From Sipunculus nudus (lineage: Eukaryota > Annelida > Sipuncula > Golfingiida > Sipunculidae): a stretch of DNA of 64,000 nucleotides. This document shows positions 37,205 to 50,104 of this stretch, in pieces (within the stretch, counting starts at the first letter, position 1; the number at the start of each line of letters is the position of its first letter). The DNA lies in the NCBI GenBank assembly GCA_026874595.1, contig CM049310.1:17336058-17400057 (forward strand), written 5' to 3'. The notes beneath the pieces are model-generated. The model saw nothing but the letters and a program-made list of their open reading frames with translations, was not told the origin of the DNA and ran no database searches. Position numbers and translations under genes: made by a program.

Positions 37205-38336
37205 TATCCGCCAAAACGAAGTTTTGCGGATACTATGTTTTTGACCGAGTTCCTCCGCCGTGGCGGCGTTCGTTTCCAGAGAGCTCCTCAGAGACTAATG
37301 GACCGATTTTTCCCAAACTTACACCTATTATCGGGTCACATGTGAACTGGTGCCTAACCAATTTGCATTGACCTCTGACCTTTCCTCCTTATCCAGTGTC
37401 CATTTGTGGGTCTGTTTCCACTCATAAACCCTCATATCTTGGGAACCGTTTGACCGATCAGGAAATAAAATTGATACAAATGTAGCCCTTGGATTGCTTT
37501 AAAACATACACAAAAAATGGTGGCGCCACCTGTAACCATGTTTGCACAGTGTCCATCTGTTCATCTGCCTTGGGTTAAAATCACTCATATCTCTGCAGTG
37601 AATTGACTAATTCACCTGAAATTCGTCATGTGTATACATCCAGGATAGCTTTCTTGATTTTATGACAGGTGGCGCCACCTATGTTCACGTTCATGCTGAT
37701 GACATCCAAGCTTATATCTCGGGAACCGTTTGACCGATCAGGAAATAAAATTTATACAAATGTAGCCCTTTGATAGCTCTGTAACATACACAAAAAATGG
37801 TGGTGCCACCTGTAACAATGTTTGCACAGCGTCTGTCTGTTAGTCTGCCGTGGCCTAAAATTACTCATTTCTCTGTAGTGGTTCGACATAACTGCCTAAA
37901 ATTTTGCAGGTTTATACATCGTGGACAGCTTTCTTGATTTTATGACAGGTGGCGCCACCTACATTCTAGTTAACGCTGGACACATCCAACCTCATATCTC
38001 AGGAACCATTTGACCGATTGGGCCAAAATTGTGCATGTGTTTAGATCTCACATAGGTCTTTATCATACACAAAACTGGAGGGGTTACCTGCAAAGATTTT
38101 TGCACGGTGTTTTTTCTGTTTGTCTGCCATGGGCAAAAATCGCTCATATACATGTAGTGGTTTGACTACAACTTGGACAGATTTCTGGATTTGTGGTAGG
38201 TGGCACAACCTACATACACATTTAGGCTGCAGACATCCATGCTAATATGCAACATACCTCACTCTATTTCCCCTTGCCACTCAATCCATGCCTCACTATC
38301 CGATTTTGGCAGATACATGTAGTCACTTGTCGGTTA
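37205..38336 (+). mobile_element. Second element nested in the 336 bp array
   Basis: It opens with a hairpin GTATCCGCCAAAAC / GTTTTGCGGATAC (about 37205-37235, one bulge). It then carries a ~280 bp tandem unit: 'gggaaccgtt' at 37441 and 37721, 'aggaaccatt' at 38001, and a decayed fourth copy near 38230. To its right, sequence matching the 336 bp unit resumes ('tttctctatttttgaga' at about 38367), so the element split unit eleven. Exact right end uncertain. Confidence 0.6.
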
Positions 38337-41300
38337 CCCGTATTCTAGTTTTAAAAGTTTACACATTTTTCTCTATTTTTGAGATATATAAATACAGACT
38401 AAATCTTGGCCTGTTGGTTAATCTGTTTGATGCTTCAGTTGAATGGGTATATACTACCATTCTGGTGATAAAATTTCCTTTGTGAATCTCTTCCCAGTCA
38501 GCTGAGCGTCATGACCCATGGGTCACTTGTTATCGCTCGTCATTTATCTGCACGAACTGGGTCCAAATAGCTACTTTTCACGCCAATACTTGTGTATAGC
38601 GTCTCGTGCTTGCTTTTAACTTGCTTTTAAAATCTTGTTAGCCACAAGATATATCAGAATGGCCCGGCTGCACTGAGCGCACAGACATGAAGTCGCGTTT
38701 CCTCCCTTTAAGTTATTGTTCTTGCCATAGAAGTGTTCACACAGAGACTGGGATTCCATGAAAAGGGGGATTATTATATATTTACCCAGCCAAGATCCGG
38801 AGTGTTGATTAATCAAGGCTACCATGACGTCTGTAAAGTTTGAATTATCTTAGGAGAAGGTTCGCTGGTTTTTTTTGCATACCTAGGCATTTTTTTTTTA
38901 TTTACAAAAAAAACAAACAAAAAAAAAACAGGATGACTATTATAATTATTAACCCAAACGAGGGTAATGCTCTGCTGGCGTTGCTTTGTTTGTATGTTTG
39001 TCTTTCTGTTAGCAATATTTTTTTAAGATAGCTAAGCAATGATACAAGGAACAAATGATTTAATTTCGGAGGTGACCCGGATCCCCATCTAAATCCATTG
39101 TTTTTATTAAATGCTGCTTTTCTAACAATACCATATGGGAGTAATGAGCTGCCTTGGCGGAGGTCTGCACTCTGTGAGTGCCCATATTCTATAGTTGGAA
39201 ATTTAACATCCATCGTATACCTAGGATAAGCTAAGGTGATAGTATAACATTTAACGTCACACAAGTAATACGATATGCAGAGGTGCATTTTCTCACCGTG
39301 CAGTTAGTTGACCTGACGTGCATGTACGTATAGATATCTATAAAATTAATACGCAGTTGGATTTTCTTCCACACAACCGTTTAACTACTTCCTCTCTGAT
39401 TTTGACTTCCGATTCGGCACACGAATAATCGGTGGGCTTTTCTAGGACAAGGTTTCTTTTGCTGAATTATTTCCTATTAGATTAATTAATATTTCCCAAG
39501 TAGGTTCCCCTATTCCTTTTATACTTATGACTAGCTCTATTATAGGGAAGTAGTCCCGTGTCATAATTGGACAAAAACTTTGATTTTAAACATTTAACTA
39601 TGATTTAAATTACTTCAAAAAATGAGTGGATTTTTCTTTGGATGGTACTCTAACCCTCTTTATTTTTTTTATCAAAATCTGTTCAGAATTTAATTTTGTC
39701 AAAATCTGTTCAGAACTTGATAATGCCTAAAGTTTCTAACAGACAAACCGAGTAACCATTGGTAGAACAAAAATACCTCTCTTTATATACCTTGAGGAGC
39801 ATAATTATAAGCATTATTTTAAAAGGTTTTAGTTAAGCAAATATAGTCTGCAGAGCACGTTATTAAAAATTTATTTGAATGTATCTGCTTAACAGCAGCA
39901 TTAATTTAGTAACCGTGCATAAAAGGCAAATAAACGAAAGCGGGTATTACGGGTCCCCAGGTTCACCACCAACCCTCTGCAGAATGTCATGTGTAAATGA
40001 AAAGACGAAACAGTTACACTATGGTCACAACATACATATTAAACTGAACTATAGGGGCCGGCTTTCGGTGAGTGATCGCATCGCGGGCTCCCCTCAACCG
40101 TAACTGAGCGATAATAAGGGAAGCCAGCTGACGATCTTGAAAAGTAAGTTATTATCAATGATAACAGACTAAGGCATATATGTCACCTGTGATTAAAAAC
40201 TGACAAGAGGTTCATTGTGAGACTTTTTTCAAGCAGCTCACGACATTCATTTTACAGACACTTATATCTAATCATTCTTTTTTCAAGTTGTTTACATTCT
40301 ATTTAATTTACTTATCATGGTGTCTTTTCATAAACGGTAGAATCTGTATGTATTAACAGCGCATTAACACGTATTCATAAAAAGTATTTTTAGTAGTAGT
40401 GGTTTTGTTATATTTATAATTATTATTTTTACTATTACAATTCATATTATTCTTTTTTATTATTATTATTATTAAATACATTTGCTCAAAAATTTTATTT
40501 AAAAACGTCTCATAACGCAAGTAAGACAAAGCTCACTTCGCTACTCAGTAGGCTAAAAGTATCAGCCCTACAGCTCTATGCACACGGCTGTGAACAGATA
40601 TAGATAGGCTAAGCATCCACTCAACGTACAGAAGAATTCGTCTGGATGGATTTTTTCTTACCATCGACAGACGGTGCTTAGAGGCGATTAAGATGTTTTT
40701 ATCGCGCCAAAGGATCCAACAAGTGCGCGGGCTGTCGCCGTAGCTGTTTACCTGTTTGTACCGAAGGGTGGTTTAGCTTGGAGCCGAGATCAAATTAGGC
40801 CGACATGACAAACGTAGACACTAATATCTCCCAAAAAACCTACAACTCGCCAAATCGGATGATGACCTTTCATTTAAACATATATATCAAAAGAGGTTTA
40901 CAAACAGCCTGATTGTTTAGGTTATAACATCAAATGTTGACATATGTATTCATAAGTATCCACCAAAGTAAAAGGTATACTTTTGAAAAACGGTCAAATA
41001 TTAAACCTCTCATTTTTTCTTCTCCGCATGGGTTTACCGTGGTTTTACACAGTTCCTGTGCCAAGGTTCCTATCATATAGGGCTTCGTTTTATCGTTCTA
41101 GGTGCAGTTATATACATAAATACTGGAAGGCGACCTCCAAAACCCGCCAAACGGAAGCAAATAAATACTTACTGACTCAGGGGCTACTTGTATTTATCTT
41201 TTCCTGCTTCGAGACTACTTTCTGTTTCGCTCGTTCCGGAAAGCCAGGAGATCACTAAGGATATTTAGATTTTTTAGTCTTACACGACCAAGTCATTATC

Positions 41301-43842
41301 GGATGCTATATTTAGAATAAAGCTGTCATTAATCATCAGAGCTGAATGCATAATTGTTATTGGAGAAGAATCGTCGTCCAGCAAATTAAAAGCAATTGTA
41401 ATCATCATTCCGATACTCGTAAGAATTTGAAATTGTGATATAGGATGTAAATCTAAAAATATACTGAAAACGTTCAAGGGAGCCATTAATAGAAAAGACT
41501 ATCAATCAAATTGGAAATTAGAAATTTGGAATGAACCTGAATAATAGTTTAAACGGATTAGAATAATTTAAATATGAAATAGTTATTCTGAAAATAACCC
41601 TTTCAATGATTATGTAAGATTGTATAATCAGACATATTCCTAAAAAATCATTATTTAAGTACTATTTGTACAATAAGATTACACCTGAACATTTCGGGTG
41701 ATTATGACATTTACTGATGTGCAAAAAAAAATTTAAATAGTCGTTTAGTTTTTTCATAAAAATGCCAAAAATTCAAAATTATGTAGTAAAATGAAAGTTA
41801 AAACCCAATCTAGTGCTCGTAATATGAGATACAGTCTAAAATAAGACCTTTTAAATTTTAACCATTTTGATACGCAATTAAAGTTTATTTATTTTTTTTT
41901 TTGCAGTTTTATTTTACTTTCATTGTAGTATATTTATATTCGCCCATATGGATATTGTGTAGTGTTCTGACATGAATATTTTTTTTTACTCCATCATGCA
42001 TATAAAGTGATAAACTTCGGTGGGCTAACTTTCCTTTTGGTTATAAATATAAAATATTTTTAACCAAGTTTCATAAAAAGCCGTGTATATATTTTATGTA
42101 TTATAAATGTGTTACTTGGATACTGACAGTATACCAGAACTCATATTGTATAATATTCATATTGAAAAAATTTCCACACAATATCACATTTGACCAATAA
42201 CGAATAATGAACATTATCGCTCACTTGTACAACTGATCAAGAAAATAGCAAGCTGGGGAACCAATTGACAAGATATATCTTTTAATCTCTTCCTCGTACG
42301 TCCAATCATAACGACATAATGTTGTATATGTAAAACAAATCCATTTGAAATAAACCACGCGGGAGCAACATAGGAAACAGTGGTAAACAGGCGTCTAAAC
42401 AACAGATTATCGCTGATATTAGTACACTACCAATAGATTTAAAAGGTTAAAAGGTATTTTGCACGCTCTCGCCGGCATTTGATTTTAGTTTACTGTATGC
42501 ACCTTCAAGTATATCATACACTTGAATGAAACAGACTAAAGTACATTAGACTAGACTATATTTAAATAATTATGATGAGCAGACCTTGATTGGAATTAAA
42601 GTAGAATTCGAATAAAAACGGAATCGGAAACAGAAGTGATTAATTTATTTGAAATGGAACAGAAATCGATTTAGGATATAAAACATGAATATCATAACAG
42701 AAATAGAATTAAGTAGAAGTAGAAGTAGAAACAGAGAGAATAATAAAGCTGGCTTTATCATTTAACCTTATTAATGCTAAACAGACCAAGTTTTAATGCT
42801 ACCAAGTTTTTTCTTGTCGATACCTGATAATGCCCTCGACGACTCTACACTTGATAAATACTGGAAAATCGCGCAAATCCTGTTTATTATTCATCTTAGG
42901 TCTGTATTAGGATTAAAATCTCATAGTTGTAATAGCGGGCCGTCGCGCTGTCCACTGACCGCGTCCCTTTTTTCCGGACAACAGGGTGGTTGTTAGCGAA
43001 AATAAGGGAGAGGGGTGCAATCGGCCGTAAAATATGATCCTGGATCCGTATCAAGATCCATATCAATATGAAAATATGAGGATTTCTTCCCTCATCGTGT
43101 CAAGAAAGGTTTAAAGAAACTGCCGTACACCATCAGGTCAACAATTTATATCACAATTAACGGTGGCATTAAGTCGTCGTCACGCAACTCCTCTATGGGC
43201 TAGAGGAAAACCTAGTTTCGTTCTGATATATATCGATCATATCGGCTATCTTTATATAACATACATTCACCTTACGACCCTAGCTATAGGAAGTAAAAAT
43301 TCACCATGTATTGTTGATACATGGGTCTTATCGAGGTATTTATATTACTTATGTAGAGTCTTGACATTTTCAACAAGGCTAAGGTTCCTAGATTACGATA
43401 ACAAAGGTAAATATATATCTCAACCAAACAGTAGTTAGGAAGTGCGCCTTTGATTTAAGACATGTACACACCTGTCACGACAGAAAAGGTTGGTTTTGCA
43501 TCAGCACGTAGTTTACTGGTTTAGCTCTCATGTTAGCTAGCTCTCAGCACGGGCGATGTGTAGGATAATTGACAGGGAATGCGATAAGAGACACCGGAGT
43601 AGTTGGCGTGCGGTGGAGAAACCTTAAGTTGGCCTCACTGTGAGTTACCTATGGCTATCAATAAGGGACACCTACTAATTTCGGCCAGGTTTTACTCGAG
43701 CCATTGTAAACTTCAAGGGGTGCTTTTTAATGGGACATGCCACTGTGAAATGCGGGTATGTTCACCGTGATCGTGATCAAGACTTGTGGTCCAGTAGTTC
43801 GTGATAATGTGCTTAGTTTTCACCAAGGCTTGCTGTGTAGAT

Positions 43843-43953
43843 TTATAAATCCCTATAACTTTGTGGATGTTGCAGAAATTTCGATGCTGATTCAGGTGCA
43901 TTATAAATCCCTATAACTTTGTGGATGTTGCAGAAATTTCGATGCTGATTCAG
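43843..43953. repeat. Perfect 53 bp tandem duplication (period 58)
   Basis: Bases 43843-43895 and 43901-43953 are identical, separated by 'gtgca', and 'cgtgca' follows the second copy. The identity indicates a recent event, or an assembly artefact. Confidence 0.95.
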
Positions 43954-44235
43954 CGTGCAACGAGTTGATGGATTAAGCCCCTGCTTATGGCATGGACGTT
44001 GTGAGGATGCTGACCACGCCCGGGATCTCAGTACAGGTGAATTATATTTTTATATATAAATCAAAGGTGACTAATACTCATGTCTGACGGATAAGGTTGT
44101 TGTCTTAAAAAAACTTGCTACAAGGGCTTTGTTGCGACCCAGATATTTATCAAGACTATTATGTATTTATCTTTTACCTAGACGGTATCGTAGCATAACC
44201 CAAACACAAATACATACAAAAACCAACACACACAT

Positions 44236-44261
44236 ATATAACATATATATATATATATATT
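44236..44261. repeat. (TA)n microsatellite
   Basis: TA alternation of about 24 bases. Confidence 0.85.
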
Positions 44262-44646
44262 CATTTTTAAAGATTCATTAAAAATGATATAAAGATACTG
44301 AAAAGAAGTGTTGACTTAAGGAATAGGGATGGATCTTATGTCAATATTTACATTGAGTTAATTCCTGAGTGACTTGCATGTCAGCTTATAATTAAGGTAG
44401 GGGGAGTGCACTCACGTGACCCCGTGTCCGTAAGTATATGTATACGACGCGATCATAACTCGTTCCCGTTTTACATACAAGTACGCATGTGTGCTTAACT
44501 AAAAAGCCATCACTGTTTAAATATTTGTGTGTGTATTGGCAAAATGGCTGTTTCTACCTAACATGATTGTACATAGCGGGTGGGTCCAAGTCGGGGTTAG
44601 TGTTTTTCACGTTGTGTCGCACACGTGAATCATTTTAGATGAATCG

Positions 44647-44767
44647 GGGGCGGATTTATTTGGGAAAGGAGGGAGTGATGTTTGAGGATCATTACTCTCC
44701 CCGTTTTTTCAAGCCTTCTCTCAGCGGCATACTTTGCTCACCATTGAAGCCTTTTGGATCCACCCCT
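44647..44767. mobile_element. Possible ~120 bp MITE
   Basis: The left end 'ggggcggattt' and right end 'ggatccacccc' are imperfect inverted repeats. Only ends and size support the call. No target duplication was confirmed. Confidence 0.25.
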
Positions 44768-45689
44768 ATACATTTCGGGTGCCCATTATGAATAATACGA
44801 TAAGAGTGACCATGGTCAAGTTTATTTAGTTCAGTCAGTTTATGTCACCGGATGAGGGAGTGAAACTTTGTGTTGAAAACCTGTCCCGTTGTCACGTTAC
44901 AGTCAATCCAATACTTGGTTTGCACACGTTTTAGTAGCAGTAATATATAACCCGTTCTTGCGTTGGGACAGGTCCGCAGGACTTCGGCCGGTTTCTTCGG
45001 GGACACTCGGTGGATGTATATAGTATCTAATAGATGGCGCTCCGATAGACCCTTTATGAAACAATATTAAACTCCTCACTCTTTATAGGGAAAATGGAAA
45101 GTTACCCTCTTAGGACACGTGGCATCTTTCCCACAAGTCAAGACAAAATGCTCCGGACATTCTCAAAGCGTGCCCCAGACTGACAATGATTCAGTTGCAC
45201 TTATATAATATATAAGTGACGAGGAGTAACCGCTTTGGAGGAGAGAATATATTTACTGTATTTGAATTAGGCCAATGGAATCACCAAAAAGTAGTGATGG
45301 CAGCCGTGCCGAGATCTGCACAGCTGCTGAAGCCCATGTTTCTCTCTATATCGTACGATGCATGCAGTCAGCGATAAGACACCACGAGTCCGTGCTCCCA
45401 ACCAATTAAGTCATATGAATGAGCTAATTAATGCCCAAGCTTATTCGACCATCAATACTGTCCATCCTGACATGACTGATCAACCAATTATGGGAAGTGT
45501 GGACAGGACAACAATTTATCAGATCGTAGGAATGTAGTATTACTGAATTATTGTTGAATACATTATTGATACATGACGTCCAGATATAAAGTTTAGATTT
45601 GTTTCGAGATTTTCACCACCGATTTCGATATAGCTCACGCTTCCACTTTGACGCGTTTGAGGTGGAGAACCTGCCAATATGACTAGATC

Positions 45690-45915
45690 CTCTCTGACAA
45701 CATAGTATGTACAATATGTAGAATGTTCGCAGTTTCCTTTTCAATTGAATTAACGTTACAATTGACGGTAAATTGATTGGTAGGGCGCGTATGCCCAGTT
45801 CGAACACAGTGGTGTATACCAGAGAAAGTACTTGTGGAAAACGTTCTGTGGTGGGATTCGAATCTGAGATCGATGTCATTTTCAGCACATCCTCTACCAC
45901 TGAACAAACTAGCTG
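45690..45915 (-). mobile_element. tRNA-derived SINE-like repeat
   Basis: Read on the minus strand from about 45915, the sequence has TTGTTCAGTGG followed by 'tagaggatgtg' (A-box and D-arm style of a tRNA), then 'agattcgaatccc' as a B box about 40 bases on. The rest down to about 45690 has no coding motif and would be the SINE body. Only one copy is present, so the ends are not defined. The open frames overlapping it are by-products. Confidence 0.5.
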
Positions 45916-46844
45916 ATTTAAAGTACATGTAGTTGTCATACCATTATTATATTTTAAAGACGGACCGAAAACATGTCTTTACGGGCTCCGCGAGGTACTT
46001 CCTTCGAAACACAGCCTGTAAAGGTAATACATAAAACAATACAGCGTATAGCAGGAGACTTAGTACTCTTGTAGCAAAGGAATTTGTTAATTTGAAATAA
46101 CTGCCTACTATATACTTGGTGACTTTTCCACACGAGACGCACGTGCTGGAGTAATTCGTAAATGACCTGTTGTATTAGTTCAAGGAGAGAGGAGGAATTC
46201 CATTACACTTTCAGCTGTGGTTGAACAGTTCCTTCACAAACCTGTTGATTGGGTCTACATTACAACAGAACTGTTTTACCTCTGACATACTCACCTGCCA
46301 TTCACAGCACCTCCCAGTACGTAATGGATCTGGCAAATTGTGATTTTTTTCCCATTTAGGAGCGACAAACACCCCTGGGCTTAATCATGTTGCTGCTCAC
46401 TCTCTGGTGTCCAAGTAACCGTAATAACCGTTGTTCTGTTTACTGACCTTTGCCTGTTATTTCATTATAATGAAAATAGGCAACGAACATAATCTTGCCA
46501 AAGTCCATACATCACTCATTGTATACCGCCGTATAATGTCTGCTGATAGAAAGTGAACGCTGCGATAAACTGCAACATTTGTTGGCAATTTGTTCAAACT
46601 ATATGAAAACTTTACCTTTAATTTGACACAGGTCGTACGGAATTTACAATTAACATCGAATAAATCCCTTATTACATTGTCGTCAAAACCTAATGGAATT
46701 TCACTGAAATGAGATTTTGAAAATAATATTTCAAGAATGCTAGCACTTTTAGATGAACTTTTAATGCTATTTTCATTTATTTTAACAGTATATAATCATG
46801 TATGAAATAATATTAATTTACCATGGTATATCTCTGCCTATAAA
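45916..46844. other. Anonymous DNA, nothing recognised
   Basis: No motif-bearing open frame, RNA gene or repeat end seen. Confidence 0.4.
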
Positions 46845-47770
46845 GGCTGATAGGCTATTTAGTCAACTATGCAGTCCGTCTGGCTTCCGTCCTTTTTGCC
46901 ATCCGTCCGGCATATGTTAACTTTTACCTTTTCAGCAGGATATCTAAAAATTGATACAGAAATTTCGTCTATTCAGGGCAAATGCATATCAATGAAACCT
47001 CGGTTATGTTTGAAGATGGGTCACCTTGACCTACTTTCAAGGTCACAGAACTATTTATAGAAAAATCTTATGAGACTATTTCTCAGAACCGACTTGGTGG
47101 ATCGTTATGAAACATTATTGGCCTTGATGATCTGTAACTGCTGCACATAATTGGGGACGCCACTTTCAGTATCTGAAATCATACGAATTTGTATTGCCTT
47201 TCGTGATGTTTTCTTTCAAAGCGGTATATCTCAAAATATATAATCAGAGCAGATGCTTGTTAACAAATAGCTGTCATGTTCGTAGAATTATCAGCTTGAC
47301 CTACCACTCAGGGGCACAGAGCTATTTATAGATAAAACTCTTAAGAGCATATTTCTCAGGAACCACTGACTGGTTCCTTATGAAACATGGTGTCTTTATT
47401 GGCCTCAATGATATGTATCAACTGCACCTTGGTGATCGTTGGCACTATCTTCATTTCAATGTAGTGTCAATTTTTAATGATTTTTTTTCTGTACTTTTAA
47501 TGTTGCTTGTGAGCAGGATATCTAAAAAGGAATTAAATATATATATATACATTTCATCGTTAAGAAGCATGTTCATTTTTGTTGCTGGTGTTGCTAAAGG
47601 TTTATCATCAAACAGATCTATATCACTTCTATCACCACACCTGCACAGGTACAAAAAGGCATCTCTAGTTCAAATTTATCACTTGGACAAATTTACATCC
47701 ATCTGTCGCACTGTAATCACCCATTCACGCTGTTATTTCGGCCGAGGGTTTTCGTCAATTTCTGCTAATA
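46845..47770 (+). repeat. Third 'tccgtcc'-type element with ~285 bp tandem units
   Basis: Opens with 'cagtccgtctggcttccgtcc' style sequence near 46873. The anchor 'gcaggatatct' or a variant recurs at 46935, 47221 and 47513. 'ttgacctac' + 'gcacaga.ctatttata' blocks occur near 47030 and 47300, each followed by 'atttctcag.aacc' and 'ttatgaaaca' + 'ttggcct.aatgat'. It has the same architecture and orientation as the 33.5 kb element but a different unit sequence. Confidence 0.65.
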
Positions 47771-48741
47771 TTCTGGTTTAATCCTGTGAATACCTATATG
47801 ATTTTAGTGGACTGATGCCCTGCGCTATTATTAACTTTTTTCTTATCATTATACATCCTTGTTTGTTAATTTCTTGTTTTTTATATGGAGAGATAAGGTA
47901 GGAGTCACGCTATATATAAATAAAGTGGGACCATCAGGGGTAGCTGTATGCTAAGTTCTGATCAAATTCTTTACACATGATATATGCATACACAGTTCAA
48001 ATTTCTTTTAATAATGAGATATGCACAGAATTATAAAAACAATAAATAGCTAGGTTGCATATACTGCCTGGTTATGATTCATTGGCGCCCATCGACATTG
48101 AAGGTTGCGTATTTCAGTGATTGCTACGGGTTAGATAAGTTTAAACAATGTATACATGTACATAGGTCGGGTCCAGTGCATCAAGATGTCTACCTACGTG
48201 AGCCGAATAAACATGATTTAAAAAATATAAACGCTGCATAAAATAAACATCGTATCATAATATTTGGCACTGGGGTTTGATTATTTATGCAGTGGTATCA
48301 GGAATAGCTGAAGTGCTTTTCCCGTCAATAATAACCTTTCCTGTATATATAATAATGGAAAGTAATAACTAACAAGCAAGCACAACAGAAAGTATAAAAG
48401 TATAATAGATAAGTCAATTTTCAATTTTAAAAAGTGCATGCTTTCTCTTTATCGTTGTGTTTATCGAGACAACCAGTAAAAATAACTGCGCACCAGTCCT
48501 CTGACTGCGGCCGCCCTCGGGACAGCCCAGAGAGGTCTGTAGGCCATTAACCATTTGTTAAGGTGGTATTTAAAAATTACGCTGACGTCATCGGAAGTAA
48601 CCTAGTAGTGTTGAGCTGACAAGATGAAGGCGGCTTCATGCTGTCCACAGCATGAAACTCATTATCATCAGCGGACGTTTTAGTTCGAGGTTTTATTTTC
48701 TCAGGATGATTGGTTGAATGACAGCTCTGGGAAGTTACATT
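47771..48741. other. Anonymous DNA
   Basis: Nothing recognised beyond general AT-rich sequence. Confidence 0.4.
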
Positions 48742-49169
48742 TTACGCTGAATACTTAATCCTTGGATATACCAGAACCCTTGTAATTGGAGTGATACGCT
48801 CAGTTTTCCAGTCCTGAGGAACAATGCCAGTTGAACGAGAAAGATTAAACAGATGAGTCAAGCATAGAGAAATTACAGTTGAAGCTATTTTAAGGAAGAA
48901 TCCAAACATCCCTAACACATCGTCCTTTAATGTTACATCTAATTCCATTAAACGAGAATGGACAAAACCCTTAGAAACAAGAGGAAAATAGAACGCTTTT
49001 GAAGAAGAATTGATGATAAACGAAATTTTTTTCCAATTTTCCCTTGGAAATCTTCGTTTATAAGTTTTCCCACAGAACTAAAGAAATCGTTAAATTTATC
49101 ACAGTCGATATTAGTATTTGTTTTTTGTGTGTTCTTATTTGAAGGGATTACGTACTTTAGGGCCTCCAA
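48742..49169 (-). pseudogene. LINE ORF2: linker and N-terminal reverse transcriptase, decayed
   Basis: Minus-strand reading gives the EN-RT linker and then the beginning of the RT domain: HLFNLSRSTGIVPQDWK followed by TERITPI. This matches the conserved 'LFN.S...G..P..WK.A.V.PI' of CR1/Jockey-type non-LTR retrotransposons. The reading is split by stops and frame changes, and the catalytic FADD-type motif region is absent, so the element ends or is cut soon after. It belongs with the EN fragment upstream (49200-50033). Confidence 0.75.
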
Positions 49170-49199
49170 AATTGTACTAGGTTAGGAGACGTTTGAACT

Positions 49200-50033
49200 T
49201 AGAACGAATTAGATCAGAATAGTATTGAAGGCGATTTTTGCGAATTTCACGAGTAACGGTATTACGAAGACGTCTATATTTATTCCGGTCAGTCACTGTT
49301 TGTCCGTCTTGCTTTTTTATTCGCAAATTCACGTGCATATATTAAATTTAGTATTTTATCAGTCACCCATCTACTGGTGGAAGATTGAACTAGTCGTTTG
49401 TAGAACGGAACTAACACGAGTGGGGGTAGTAATTAGTTGTTTTATCCCAAATAACCGTACTGCTAAATCAAGTTTACTTGATTTTAACTTGTTAGGCTAC
49501 AAATAATCACCATTAAAATCTTCTAACGTACTTAGAGACATTAATAGGTTGACCAATAATATTTAGCAAATTATCAATATATTCACTTGATGCATTCGGA
49601 GGCTTGTAAATGGATCCTATTAAAATAGTTTTCAATCCGAGAGCAATTTTCACCTAGAGGCTTTCAATACTACCAGACAATGGCTTAAATACATGCGGTT
49701 TTAGGGATGTTAAAATATACATAATTACACCTCCGCCATGTCGGTGTCTGTCGTGTCTAAAATGCACATAATGTTCGACGGAGAATCAAGTACATGTTTG
49801 TCAAGCTAAGACTCGGTTAAAGCTAAAACATGTGGCCTGAAACGAAAGCACATTTGGCGAATCTCATCAACTTTCGGTATTAAACTGCGTACATTAAGAT
49901 GCGCCAAAATTGTACCCTCAGCTTCTAATAAGCTGGGCAACTCATCAACTAATGGGTACACGTTATTATTTATCGGAAGCTTTCGGTCGTCATTGAATAC
50001 GGTAGGTAGGTTGAATGACGTGGAGTTTTTCAT
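49200..50033 (-). pseudogene. LINE ORF2: AP-type endonuclease domain, decayed
   Basis: The domain starts with HLNVRSLIPKVDEI and RPHVLALTES, the usual N-terminal EN signature. The next codon, normally W, is a stop. After a frame change come RHDRHRHGGGV, then GSIYKPPNA, then EDFNGDYL (the GDFN motif with G changed to E), then a linker with RNKYRRLRNTVTREIRKN. All landmarks are in the right order on the minus strand, but multiple stops and frameshifts make it inactive. Assigned to a CR1/Jockey-like LINE by motif pattern. Confidence 0.85.
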
Positions 50034-50104
50034 CGCTAAAATAACTCAATTTTTTCTGTACCATTATGAATATGATAAGATTCGGCCAGCAAGTCTTATG
50101 AGAT

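Larger units (their letters stand above)
33466..38531 (+). mobile_element. ~5 kb HINE/Helentron-like composite repeat element
   Basis: The left end has GCTCAGCTGACTG (33472-33484) and the right end has its exact reverse complement CAGTCAGCTGAGC (38495-38507). At the left end a 13-bp-arm hairpin with one mismatch spans 33471-33499. At the right end a perfect 14-base palindrome TGACCCATGGGTCA (38512-38525) is followed by 'cttgtt'. After the left hairpin comes the 'gtccgtcgtccgtctgtccg' run, then eleven ~336 bp tandem units. Short inverted ends, terminal hairpins, internal tandem repeats and no coding capacity are what is known of non-autonomous Helentron (HINE) elements. That assignment is an inference. 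A second repeat element interrupts the last unit. Confidence 0.65.
38532..45689. other. Anonymous DNA with minor repeats
   Basis: No supported gene in about 7 kb. Small items are TTA runs near 40440-40475, a perfect 53 bp duplication at 43843-43953, a TA tract at 44236-44261 and a possible small MITE at 44647-44767. Confidence 0.45.

Noticed and set aside
45613-45939. Two overlapping minus-strand frames of 108 and 81 codons
   Set aside because: They lie over a tRNA-headed repeat, so coding is unlikely.
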